Below, piece by piece: positions 37,103 through 48,068 of a DNA stretch of 64,000 nt. The notes under the pieces were generated by a model, which worked only from the letters and a program-made list of their open reading frames with translations, had not been told where the DNA came from and made no database searches. Numbering within the stretch: position 1 is the first letter of the stretch; every line of letters begins with the position of its first letter. This DNA comes from Coffea arabica (Eukaryota > Streptophyta > Magnoliopsida > Gentianales > Rubiaceae), in contig NC_092323.1 of the NCBI RefSeq assembly GCF_036785885.1, positions 10,548,501 to 10,612,500 on the forward strand, in the 5' to 3' direction. The translations under genes were made by a program, and so were the position numbers.

Positions 37103-38387
37103 CGTTATTGGCAATATATATATATGTATATATATGCGGGCTAATTTGAGCTGTGCTAATTTGTTTATTTTATGCCCACTAGGATTTTGGTAATTAAATG
37201 ATATCTTATTCTTGATGTAAAGAGGACAACTACAACTGCCTGCTTCTTGTGTCTGAGTTCTTGTAGTCCAAAGTCCAAACCTACTCCAATTCTTAGTTAA
37301 TGATAGAGGACAAAGTTGCTCCATAGTAGTTATCCAACCATCGGGGAGGGTGATGCACCAGTTGGCCAAAACTCAGGAGCAAATACTCGTAATCAAAATT
37401 CATTGCGATGTACAAGGAATCCAATCTTGATGCTTCTAAGAATAGCTCCTACCAAAACATCCCACCAAATGAGGGTCAAATCAGAGAGTAATTAAGGAGG
37501 GAAAAAAGTAAGTAAATCGAGAAAATTTTCACAAAATGATTAGACAGACACATTGGGTCCAGTCCAGCTGTTAATTAATTTTCTGTTTACCAAATCTCTT
37601 TTTTAAAGAGAAAAAAAACCAAAGTGTTTTAGTATTCATCATGAAGACATTAGAATAGGTGAACTTTCCCAAAGTTTGAAATGTTAAGCCGCTTTTGGTT
37701 TCTACTCCAACCAAAACGGAGTTTCTCTCACCGCCCTTTTCCTCCCTCTCTTTCTATCTCTTTTTGTAATTTTCGAGAGTCAAAACAATGGCATTGGGTT
37801 AGGTGGTCAGGAAAATCTTTTCAATCTTCATTCTCACCTACTTAGAAACTTCCCCATATCAAGATTGCCACCCCCCCCAAACACCAACAAAAAAAAAAAA
37901 AGAATAATGAAATTTAGTACTCCAATCCAACATCATCTGCATAAACATCAGAAAATAGGACAAAATTGATATCTGAGATTTTCTCTACCATATTAATATT
38001 AAATTTTATTTACATAAAACTCCATCAAGGGCATCTCCAGCTAGCCTTCCTTAGAGAAACATAAGGACAATTAAGCAGAACTTAACTTGTCCCGGAAAAC
38101 AATTCATAAATATTACAAAGAAAACTAATTATACAACTATCAGCTCAAAATCAAGAACTCACAGCCCAGACACATATGCTATAGAATTTGGGGGGGCTAT
38201 AGAATTTATGTATTATATGCCTTTTGATTTCTACTCTATACAAAACAAAGAGTTAAAAAAGAAAGCAGCCAACAATATGGGAAAAATCACTGGTCCAAAA
38301 GAAGTGGGGGAAAAACATGAAAACCACTATCTTGTGCTTTGCACCATCTTTGAGTTCGAAACTTTGTTGGGATCCTCGGATTCCCTC

Positions 38388-38825
38388 CTATCTTTGGCTG
38401 ATCACTGGATTTTCGTCCATGGAAAGAGAATTCCTCTTGATAAAATCCAAGCAATCTGCAATGGCTTCAGAGTAGAACGAATTTGTACGTGCATAAGATC
38501 TTAGTCTGCTGCTATCACCCATGGTATAAGTGTAAGGGACCTCCTTCATCACTACCAAACTTTTTCTGCCGCTGCCGCTGTTTCTCTTGCAGCTGCTGTT
38601 TCTCGTTAGATTTTTTCTCATTGATCGAAGAGCATTTCCATACGAAAATCTCCACTTGTTGAAGAGCTTCAACAGGTACAAGAACTTTGTACGCAACCTT
38701 TGAACTGAAAACCTCCTGGGATTTATCCGAAAACCTCGGATTCCATGGCATGAAGAAGAAGCCGAAGATGATGATGATGTCGTTGATTTCTTGCTTCCAA
38801 CTCTACTATACCTCATATGTCTCAT
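38388..38825 (-). CDS. Small basic plant protein of unknown function, single exon
   Basis: An uninterrupted frame of 145 codons starts at the ATG at 38825. The product is strongly basic, with a serine tract (residues 17-25), many Arg and Lys residues through the middle, and a more ordered C-terminal part around residues 108-133 (RSYARTNSFYSEAIADCLDF and a following basic IKRNS). That C-terminal signature recalls small uncharacterised plant proteins, but I cannot name the family with confidence. It has no signal peptide or membrane span. A TATATATATA run sits about 240 bp upstream on the same strand. Codon structure, the low-complexity N-terminus with structured end, and isolation from larger genes support a real gene; expression is unproven. 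Confidence 0.65.
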   Translation of the reverse strand: MRHMRYSRVGSKKSTTSSSSSASSSCHGIRGFRINPRRFSVQRLRTKFLYLLKLFNKWRFSYGNALRSMRKNLTRNSSCKRNSGSGRKSLVVMKEVPYTYTMGDSSRLRSYARTNSFYSEAIADCLDFIKRNSLSMDENPVISQR

Positions 38826-39066
38826 GGTTTCGAGAAACGAAGAAGAGCCCTTAAATTTGCTTCCAAATTCTAAGGCAAAATGGTTTATGAATTTAAAAGA
38901 AGAAGAAGAAGAAGTTTTCCAAGAAGGGCGAGCTAGCTAGGCAATGATTTCAAGTTGTTGTGGTGGAAGGAAAGAAGATGGAAAATGATGGATAGGTTTT
39001 GAAGGCTGATCTTAAATGGTCTAACGCGGAGGGATTTGCAATGTGGAAAAGACTGGATTATTTTTG

Positions 39067-39078
39067 TATATATATATA
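39067..39078 (-). promoter_or_regulatory. Possible TATA box for the small basic protein gene
   Basis: An alternating TA run in an otherwise mixed sequence lies about 240 bp upstream of the ATG at 38825. It could serve as a TATA box or may be only a short microsatellite. Confidence 0.3.
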
Positions 39079-40627
39079 AGCTTTGTTAATGTACTAATCG
39101 CTATTCAAGTCAATTGTTTATTTATTTAATGTATACAAGAGGGAGAGTGGGGGAGGAATAATCAGCGTAGGCATCGGGGGGACAAGGAAAAGAAGGATTG
39201 CGGAAAAAAAGTGTCCTTTTACAAATCAAGTGACCAGAGTTGTTGTAAGATTAGATGGGCGTAAAACAAAGCGAGAAAAATGGGGTTGTCATGTTTCGCC
39301 ATGCAATACACAAGTGGTTTAATCAATTGAGGAGCAAACCTGATACGCTGTTAATCAATGTTTAACAAGTTTGACTTTCAATTGGCATTATCGTATAATT
39401 TGCTCTTGTTTTTGAAAAAGGTAACATAGTTAGGTAAATTTATGTTGGCTTTTAAACCTATAAGATTCTTTGGTAGAGTGGAGCCAGATACCAACAGTTT
39501 TAAATGAATGGAGAGGGAGGGAGGGAGGCAGAATGGGAGCCAGAGAGCACCATTACCAATTTCAGACTGTTTTTGAAGGGAAAATCGAACCCTACAATTT
39601 TCAAATTTGGTGGTTAGGGTAGCTGACTTTGCCATGAATTGATTTTCAGTTGCATATATACAATGCATATATTTAGGACATAAAATTTGTAACGACACAA
39701 TTCTTGAGAATGCAGCAAACTCATTACGAAGGACACAACACAACTTGTCAAAAAACATAAAGAAATGTTTGTAGATAGATTGTCTTTGTCATATATCATA
39801 TATGGTAGCAGATAAGCGGATAGTCGTAATACTAAATTGATTGATGATGCAGGTGTAGATTATAAAAGCAACGTCTCATAAGTTTATTACTAAAGCTTCA
39901 TGAATAAGAAAAAGTTGTTGGTAGATGACGAGAAGAGGAAAGGTCGGCAATGGAGCTAAAAATTTGCCCCGTTGAGAAATGAAAAAGAATCAAAGGAAAA
40001 AGGAAAAAACGTTGCAGGGGGTTTCTGAGGTTTGTGGGAGGTCTTTGTCCCTTAGTAGTAGCAGCCTTACAGGCTTCTCTATTCTGTCTATCCCACATCG
40101 TTCTTGGGAGTTAAGGGTTGGGTAGTTAAGTCCCCAGGTTTGCCTCAAAAGTTGCCGGCTTTTGAAGTTATATTTGAAATTAGGTTTAATTAAACAATTT
40201 CTTACTTCTGTAAGAAAAGGAAAAAGAGAAATGAAAAAGAATCATATATATATATATGTCAGTACTATGCCAGTTAATTAACTTAAAAAGGCAATAATGG
40301 TATTGTGATTATCAAAATCCAATTCCTCTGCCTAACTTCTCTCTCTCTTTTGAATTTTATTTTCCAAAGAATGCATTAGTGCAATTCCCAAAGTATACCC
40401 GCGTGTTTCACTAGTCAACAGTAGGAAAAAAGGAAATGGGAACCGTGGAATGAGTCATTTTTGTTAACAAAAGTAATCACATAATGGGTTTAAAGTCAAA
40501 AGTTAGAGAAAGTAATTATATTATAGTTTCGCAGGAGTTATAAGCACTGTGCATTCTGCAACAATTGACGCCAAAGAAAACTTAGGAGGAGCAGAAAGCC
40601 AGGTGCATGGCCTAAGTTCTTGAACCA

Positions 40628-40652
40628 TATATATATACACACACACACACAC
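40628..40652. repeat. Compound TA and CA microsatellite
   Basis: A TA run passes directly into about eight CA units. Confidence 0.95.
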
Positions 40653-41051
40653 CTCTTTTTTTCTTTTTTTGGGTCTTCTTCTGAGGCAGGTGTTGAGTTA
40701 ATTGACTGTTAGATTTCTTGAATCTGGCCTTTGCATGCTAGAAAGGAAATATATGATGCAATCAGTTGAATCTTCCTGTTCAGAAATATGTTGCTTCAAC
40801 GCCTTGGAACATAATCTGTTCCTGTTTTCCAATGTTGATTTGTGGGCTTCCAAGTGTCTAAACCATTCATGGAGAATTGAGTGAGGTGGCATCGCAGAAA
40901 TTTCCCAGTGTCACCCAACCATGGCGTTTGGACAAAAGAATTGGGATTTCGTTTAGTAGTCGGTCAATGGTCAGCAACCGAAACAAGACTGACTGACTAG
41001 ACTAGCTAGCACAAAGTAAAAGCTAGCAAATAGATCGTCAATTTAGACGGA

Positions 41052-41082
<31 letters not shown>

Positions 41083-41839
41083 TGTAAGATCTTGAATTCT
41101 CAAAAAAAAATTTTTTTTTTTTTTCATTTGGTTACCTAGTAAAGAATAAATCAGTAATCTCTAGCATTAATCCTTCTGTATTCATGAATCTGCGTTTGTA
41201 TAGGGATTGGAATATATTAAATAATGAAAAGTAGAGTATTTTATTTTAACAAAGAAAAGGTACAATGTCATTATACCAACAAATCAAATTCTTCGTTCTA
41301 GATGCTATCAACATCGAGTACTCGACTTTGGAAGCATGCATTAATATTTTTGTCGCAAACTTGTTTTTATGCGATAGCGTCACAATTCTAGCCCCAGACT
41401 TTTGAGGAAACTCAAACAGAGTATAAAGCTTTTGGAGTAGTTTCGTATTGAGATTGTGACCGATAATTGAAAAAGGTCTGAATCCGTTGCATGCTCGTCC
41501 AAAATTCTTTTTCTCGCAAGGAGCATACATTTAGACCAGATACATGCCTGCTGATACATTTGCCTTCATCTCATGTCTTGCCAGAAAAGGGAAAAAAAAA
41601 AACAAATTATGAAAAGACAACCTAGATGGGCCGCCAAGTGGCTACGTTGGCTTGTCTCTTGTCTTCTATAGGATCGGAACTGTTCTATGAAAACGCTGGG
41701 GCGGGTCTCTCCTTCCTGCTCTGAGATTGATATTCGGAAAAAGGCCGATGGACTACTTTGATTGGACTATTTCTGCACTGGGTTGCGGTTTTGATTGGAG
41801 TACAGCATTTGCATTTTGATATGGTATGAATTATTACGA

Positions 41840-42355
41840 CTATCTTCTGGGGTTGTAATCGAACCAAACTTAAAACTTGACTCGGATTTGGATTGACCGA
41901 CTTTGAGTCGAATTCGAGTAGCTTGATAAGCTGAGCAAGTCGAATTCGAGTATCCAGATGCTATATTCAAAGGTTCGTCGAGTCTTATCGAGGTTTTAAA
42001 TTTTAATTCTTTAATATATTATTATTATTAAATTATCCTTATGTCCAAAAAAATGGTTGAATTTACGAAATGTTTCAAGTCATATGAAAATTTTTAAAGG
42101 ATAATAAATATCTTTTTTGCTCAAAAATTATCAAGAAAATAAAATTTTCTGACTCAAACTCGATAAGGCTCGCATTAACTCGAGCCAATGCAAGTCAAGC
42201 TCAAGTACTATGAGCAATCATCGAGCTCGAACTCAGAGTTCCAATAATACTACTAGCTCGAGATTAAGCTCGAACATCCTTCTTGCATGTCGAATCGAGT
42301 TCGAGTATGGCGATACTTGAGTTCAACTCGACTCGATTACATCCCTACTATGTTC
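41840..42355. mobile_element. Non-autonomous hAT-like element with 8-bp target duplication
   Basis: The 500-bp element (41848-42347) starts TGGGGTTGTAATCGA and ends with the reverse complement of TAGGGATGTAATCGA. It is flanked by ctatcttc (41840-41847) and ctatgttc (42348-42355), an 8-bp duplication with one mismatch. The inner sequence is rich in gagctcgag and tcgagtt words near both ends, as often seen in subterminal regions of hAT elements. There is no transposase frame. Confidence 0.8.
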
Positions 42356-42630
42356 TTAGATATTCAAACCTAAGCCGCACCCTTTCCTACCCTCCTAATT
42401 ATATATGTGCAAGCACAACTCTTTCAAGTGAAATAAGTTGAGACGAGCACATTTCATTTTGTTGAAGAGTATAAATAATGGGATTTCACGTACTTTCTTG
42501 GTGGAGTCAAATTCAAGATTAAGCCCCGTTTGAAATTGCGATGGCTTACAATGAAACACTTCAGACATAATAAGTACTTTTAACAAAAGGTACTTTTAAG
42601 CTATCAGAAATTGGACTTCTTACATAACAT

Positions 42631-42760
42631 GACGGAAAATTAGTTACCAAACTTTTGTCCCAAAAGTATCTGAAGTGTTAAGACCTATTGCAATTACGGG
42701 AAATTAGTGAGCAAACTTTTGTCCCAAAAGTACCTGAAGTGTTAGGGGCTATTGCAGATG
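42631..42760 (+). repeat. 64-bp tandem duplication in a foldback region
   Basis: Two units share aaacttttgtcccaaaagta and ctgaagtgtta at 64-bp spacing (acttttgtcc at 42651 and 42715). Just upstream, at about 42540-42600, cacttcagacata and agtactttta are reverse complements of the same blocks, so the whole segment may be a decayed foldback element. Confidence 0.75.
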
Positions 42761-43174
42761 TATCTAATCAGTAGAGCTAGACCTGACCTCCCTCAACCAA
42801 CATCTTGTCCTACTAAGGAATATAAAATGAACACAGAAAGTTATTCGACCCAATAATAGTTACTCCATATGACTGCACATTGTACATCGCATTTATCTAC
42901 CTGTTCTCTCGTCCATATCCTCACTCGTCTCGTACCATCGTGATGTTTAGAAACACTTATAAAATCAAAGAAAAATTGTCGTGTTATTTATTTTTTAACA
43001 TTTTAAGCATGCGAAGGCAAAAGGGTCAGGCCACAATGGGGTGGTCTGTGGAGGTTTTCAAGAGCACGAGGACAGGAGACATGGGAAAGACCGCCACTCA
43101 ATTTGGCTAAAATGCTGGCATCTTTGTTTTGATCGCCCTTGGGTTTTAATCCCTTTCCATCATAAACCCTTCTT
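42761..43174. other. Upstream region of the acyl carrier protein gene
   Basis: No coding sequence was recognised. It presumably contains the ACP promoter. The open frame at 42880-43110 has no similarity to a known family. Confidence 0.5.
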
Positions 43175-43184
43175 TATATATATA
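43175..43184 (+). promoter_or_regulatory. TATA box of the acyl carrier protein gene
   Basis: TATATATATA lies 154 bp upstream of the ACP start codon, at a suitable distance for a 5' UTR of about 120 bp. It is the only good TATA candidate nearby. Confidence 0.55.
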
Positions 43185-43337
43185 CAACACAAAGAACGAC
43201 TCTTTTCAATACAATACCTACACATTATTGTTTTATTTTTTCCCTGAAATATCTTACGCATTATTGTTAATCACAAAGAGGAGGACTATCCTTCAATCAT
43301 CTAATAATTTGCCACATTCTTTTCTAAACATTTTCAC

Positions 43338-44260
43338 ATGGCTTCCTTCATTTCCGCTTCAGCTGCCCCATCAGCCACCTTCCTCTGCACTGTTCCTAAA
43401 GCAAAATTTGCCATCAGGCAAACAAGTTTCTCCAGCACTGTAAGCTCCACGATCTCCATTCACTAATTACTGCTTAATTATTAGCACTAATTGCTGATCT
43501 TTGCCATTAATCTGATTTCGAGATCTTTTTGCTTGTTGCCTTAATTATTGCAGTGTGGTCCATCAGCAAGTGGGCTAAGACTTGTGCCTAAGATTCAAAT
43601 CTCAAAGGCAGCAACAAAATCATCTCCAATTTCTCGTAGTCTCAAAACCAGAATTTCATGCTCAGCTGTAGGTTTTAACTAATTGCTACTATTAATCGCC
43701 TAGCTTAAGTGCTTAACACCTCCCAACAGTTAAATAACCTGAGCACTGATCGTATATACAACCGCTTTTCTTCCCCAGGCTCAACCAGAAACTCTAGAAA
43801 TTGTCCAGAATACAATTGCAAAACAACTGTCCATTGACGAGGCCACCGTGACACCTCAAACCAAATTTGCTGACTTAGGTGCAGATTCTCTTGATACCGT
43901 AAGTTCAAATTACAATTTGATGGCAAAAATCTTGAAAAACCAATATGTATTTCATTATATATTATATATGTCTTTTTGAATTGAATAGTTTCTTGTAGCT
44001 ATCTGAGTTGAGCTGGTAAGACCGTTGACCTGGACAGCAAACATGTTGCAATTGAATCTCCAATCAGTTCCTTCAAAGGGGGGGGAAAAAGTCCGATAGA
44101 TTCTGACTTTTTATTGTTGATGAAACGTGAACAGGTTGAAATTATGATGGCCCTGGAAGAGAAATTTGGAGTGTCAATTGGAGAAAGTGGGGCTGAAAAC
44201 GTTGCAACTGTTCAAGATGCAGCTGATTTGATTGAGAAAGTGAAGGCAGCTTCAGCGTAG
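43338..44260 (+). CDS. ACP: Plastid acyl carrier protein (ACP), 4 exons
   Basis: Carries growing acyl chains on a phosphopantetheine arm during type II fatty-acid synthesis in plastids. Exons 43338-43439, 43554-43667, 43779-43898 and 44135-44260 join with every junction between codons and give 153 residues. Residues 1 to about 71 form a Ser/Ala/Lys-rich transit peptide ending near ISCSA. The mature part starts around AQPETLEIV. The attachment serine is S109 in the GADSLDT motif (106-112), followed by [13 protein letters not shown] (113-125) of helix II and a final helix ending IEKVKAASA. The four-exon layout with a separate exon for the DSL motif matches plant ACP genes. AATAAA at 44475-44480 is a plausible polyadenylation signal. 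The isoform cannot be assigned. Confidence 0.97.
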
Positions 44261-45730
44261 GCTAAATCAAGATATGTTTTTCACTTTTAGAAGCCAACAA
44301 AAGTGCGGGTAGTGTCTTTGCTGTTTGATGCAGATTGCGGATGGTTTTGTTTTTTCTTTCTTCGGCCCAGCGCTGGGATTTGGCTGAAATCCAGATCCCA
44401 TGCAGAGATGAATGATGTACTAGTAACTTAGGGAATTCTTCCATCATGTTTCTTTTCCCAGTTCAGGATTACAAAATAAACCCAAGCCTCTTTTGGAATC
44501 TCTCTCAATCTTCTTCAACACTACGTAGAGTATTGCATTTCCCAGTCCAACAAGAACGGCAAAATCCCACTCTACAGCAGATTTGCTTCACTAGCATAAA
44601 AGTGTGAGGATATATTATTGTTTAGACGCAAGAAAATAGCAATAGCATTTCTGGTTTAACAAAGTCTAAAGTAAATTATTTTCACAAGCAATATTAATCT
44701 ACGAGGCTGTTACTTTTATTACTACCCTTGAGGGAATTTTTAAGTGCATTTGCTGTTCGAATAGAATTTATGTGTCGTCATAGACTCATAGCAATAATAC
44801 ATGTAGTAAAACAAAATGAGTGCATGTGATGATATAGGTTCTTTTTCGATATTTTGGTTTCTTTTATCCGGTAACCGATTAAAACATAGCTTGTTTTAGA
44901 AGGTCTAACTATCTAGTTTTTTTAAAAGAAAAAGAAAAAAAAAAGAAAAAGAAAAATTGATGGAGCAATGTCACTAAAAAGTTTTTCCATTCAAGATGTT
45001 GTGAAGATAAAATTTCCACTGTTGTGGTTGGTACTGGACACTTTATTCTTGCAACATTAAGTTACAGTTAGAGTGTGTTTGATAATTTAACTTAACGCTG
45101 AAAAATTAATTTATTTAGAATTTTTTATTCAGCATATTTGATAACTGAATTGTATGACTGCTTAATTTGTGTACAAAGTTTTAAGTGAAAATTTTTTATT
45201 CAATCTTCTGAAATCTGAATAGATCATACATATCACACTTTCCAGACATGTAACACACTCTTATACATGTTCTTGCACAAAATAATACATTTGCCTTTGT
45301 TGTGTCCGACACACACAAAGACACTCACTTAAATATTATTTTTAAATTCTATAATTATTTTCTCTCACAATATTTTTCTTTCTCTCCAATATACAATAAA
45401 AGAATTTTTTTTAAATGAAACTATAATATTTGTACGATATTTCAATTCAATATGAATTAGTTATCAAACACGTATAACTTTATTAATTCAGTAACTCCAT
45501 ACTTTTAACACTTAATTTTCAGACTCAAAATTTAGATTTCAAACTTCGACCTCACTAACTGAATAAACAAAAAAGAAACATTCAATTACACTATATAGAA
45601 TACTTTTATCAATTGCTCAAGGATTTTTTTGTTAATTTCTCCAATCATGGTTTCATGTTACCACCAATTTGGGAACATGAATTAGGATTAATTGCACTTT
45701 ACCTTTCAAAGTTCATGAGAACACTTCTAT

Positions 45731-46446
45731 CAGGCAACTGTTTGGCAAATCAACTTTTTTGTATTTGTTTAAAATTTTACTGTAACAAATTGTAAAATTG
45801 TAAGAAAACTTTTTGAGGTATGTAAAAACTTTTCTTTTTATAAAAAAAAAAAAAGAAACTTTCCTCTTGATTTTTCCGTTTCTTTCTTTTCCTATCCTTT
45901 TCCCCCACCCCACCGTTCTTCTTCTCCATTCCTCCTAGCACCGGCGTAGTTGCCGACAAGACCAGTTTCTCTTTTCTTTTCCCCTCATTTATTCTCTCTC
46001 TCCCTCGCCACTTCCTCCTTTCTCCCCTCTTCTCCTCTCTTCCTCTCCGTCTCCCTTACCCTCTCCCTCTTTCTCCCACCATCTCCCCTTCCTCCCTCTC
46101 CCTTCTCTCGCACCAGATTGCGCATGGGGGAGGGGGAGGGGGAGGGGGAGGGTGGTGGGGGAGAGTGGGGAAAAGGGGAGAGGAGGAGAAAAGGAAAGGA
46201 GAAAGGAGAAAGGAGAAAGGAGAAAGGAGGAAAGAGAGAAAAAAAATGGTGGCAGCTGGGGTTGTGGGTTGAGGTGGGGGAGAAAGAAAAAGAATAGAAA
46301 TAAGGGAATTTTTTGTGTATTTTTGGGTATTGTAAAGTGTGTGTTTTTACAATTTTGAAAAGTTATTTGAGATTGTTATAATTAAAGTTGTTAAAAAATT
46401 TATAGGAGAAAAACTTGGCAAAAAAATCGTTTGCCAAACAGGGCCT
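45731..46446. mobile_element. Foldback element with a polypyrimidine arm and a polypurine arm
   Basis: The ends carry ctgtttggcaaat (45738-45750) and, inverted, gtttgccaaacag (46429-46441). Inside, about 45870-46110 is almost all C and T on the plus strand, and 46126-46290 is almost all G and A, with a short hinge (caccagattgcgc). The two halves can pair into a long hairpin. Target duplication not found, so the superfamily is open. Confidence 0.6.
46126..46153 (+). repeat. GGGGGA repeat, G-quadruplex candidate
   Basis: Four GGGGGA units plus a partial one. Four or more G-runs with single-base loops can form an intramolecular G-quadruplex. A run of about five GGAGAAA units follows at about 46195-46230. 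Confidence 0.9.
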
Positions 46447-46852
46447 TACTAAAGTAAAACAATATAAGCAAAATTATCCTATAATGTTGCGCTGTTTGAC
46501 AAAACACAAGTATTTTTTTTATATGACTGTCGAATTACAGCCAAGCTGCACGTAACATGCATTTGAGAATAACACTTTTTTTTTTTAATGAAATTTGCGG
46601 TTGGACAATTTCTAATCATTCGCTAATGACATTTACTTTTTATAATAAAAAAGAGTACTATTTTTTTTCACGGTGGATTAATCGAGGGCTCAATTTTAAA
46701 AACTTTAGCATAAATAATGAGTTGGTTATTTTTCATGAAATCAGAAATTTAGTTTTTTAGATCCTAATTTAAGAAAATATATAGATTTTTTTTTTTCTTT
46801 TTTGCAGATACTAATAATTCAAGAAGTTTCTTCAGATACTATTTTTATCTAC

Positions 46853-47745
46853 ACCAGAACTAGGCCTGTCAATCGGGCCTAATGAGTCGGGCTTTGATGA
46901 GCTCAAGTTCAGCTCATTTAATTTGAATCATTTTCAGGCTTCGGGCTATGAGTTTCGGGTTCGTAAATGTGAAGCTCATACTCAACTCACATAATATTCG
47001 GGTTGTGAACCTTAATCGGGTTTAGTCCAAGCTCACTTATTACTCCTTAATTTTCTTAATTTAATTACTATAACTATTAAGTTGTAAAACTAATTTAATA
47101 TTTACAAGACTATAATATTAAAACTAAACATGAACAAATAATAGTTCTTAAAACGTATATAAACCAAAAATTTTTCAACAATATTTATATTTAATCCATT
47201 CAAAATGCATGAAAAATAGTAATAAAACATGCGATCATAAGCCAATACATCTTTAAAAGTTGAAACTTTTTTTATAATCTTGTGATTTAAATCCAAATAT
47301 GCTTGATGATTTTTGTGTTTGTAGACAAAAAAAAATCAACCAATATTATGCCAATACAAAAATTTACTCAAGCAATAAGAAAAATTAGAGATTTAGTTAT
47401 GCATTACCAATATTGGCTCTCAAGAAAGCTCATGAAAGAGTTTTTAGATGTATTTTTGTGTTTTGTAATTTATGTATATATTTAGTATTTAGTAATAATA
47501 TATTTGGATATATAATTATACATAATATCAAAATATAAATATTATATATATAGGTAATTAAAGGGCCGGGCCTATATCGGGTTTGAGCCTAATAAGGCTC
47601 AAGCTCGGCTCATATTTAATTCGGGCCTAATTTGTAGGCACTTCTCAGACCGGCTCACTAAATGATCGGGTTCATCGGACTTTCTGTCGGGTCGAGCGAG
47701 CCGAGCTCAGGCTGGCCCAGCCTCATTGACAGTCCTGACCAGAAA
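46853..47745. mobile_element. Non-autonomous hAT-like element with 8-bp target duplication
   Basis: The 877-bp element (46861-47737) starts TAGGCCTGTCAATCGGGCC. Its other end read inward starts CAGGACTGTCAATGAGGC. It is flanked by accagaac (46853-46860) and accagaaa (47738-47745), 7 of 8 bases identical. Subterminal parts are rich in gctca and gggctt words in both arms, while the centre is AT-rich with no transposase frame. Confidence 0.82.
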
Positions 47746-48068
47746 CAGAATCATGAAAAATTTAAAAAAAGAAAAAGGCAAAACATGAATGCTGAATCCT
47801 CGTTGGCTCTGAGTCTCTGACAATGATGATTCATGCACCCACCCAGCAATGAGCAACCCAAACATTAATCCCTTGCCAGCTCCCACGATGTCTCTCTAAA
47901 CTCTCCTCCCGTCTTCTGGGTCTCACTCAAGATTCAAAAATCCAATCCAACATCAAAATCCTTGATTTTGTGGAAATTTTACAAGAATTAATCAGAGATA
48001 CTTAATATATAGCAGAAAACGGGAAAAAGGGGGAATTTTTCCCTTTTTTTTTTAATTTTATTTGCATC

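Larger units (their letters stand above)
36121..38387. other. Intergenic DNA between the T-rich locus and the small basic protein gene
   Basis: AT-rich with a TAA microsatellite (36325-36350) and the 70-bp tandem repeat described separately. No gene was recognised on either strand. Confidence 0.55.
38826..41847. other. Intergenic DNA, no gene recognised
   Basis: Contains a GAA-rich run near 38898-38912, a TA/CA microsatellite at 40628-40652 and a long poly-T at 41049-41080. The open frames at 39378-39758 (-) and 41246-41530 (-) lack domains and conserved features, so they are not called. Confidence 0.5.
44261..48068. other. Region between ACP and PP7, filled mainly by small transposons
   Basis: After the ACP 3' UTR come a possible MITE relic at about 45070-45500, the foldback element at 45731-46446 and the hAT-like element at 46861-47737. 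No gene was recognised. Sequence immediately before PP7 (47800-48068) is C-rich in part and may be its promoter and 5' UTR. Confidence 0.55.

Noticed and set aside
45950-46358. Open frames of 68-115 codons over the polypyrimidine/polypurine element
   Set aside because: Low-complexity Ser/Leu/Pro and Gly/Glu/Lys products of the repeat; not coding.
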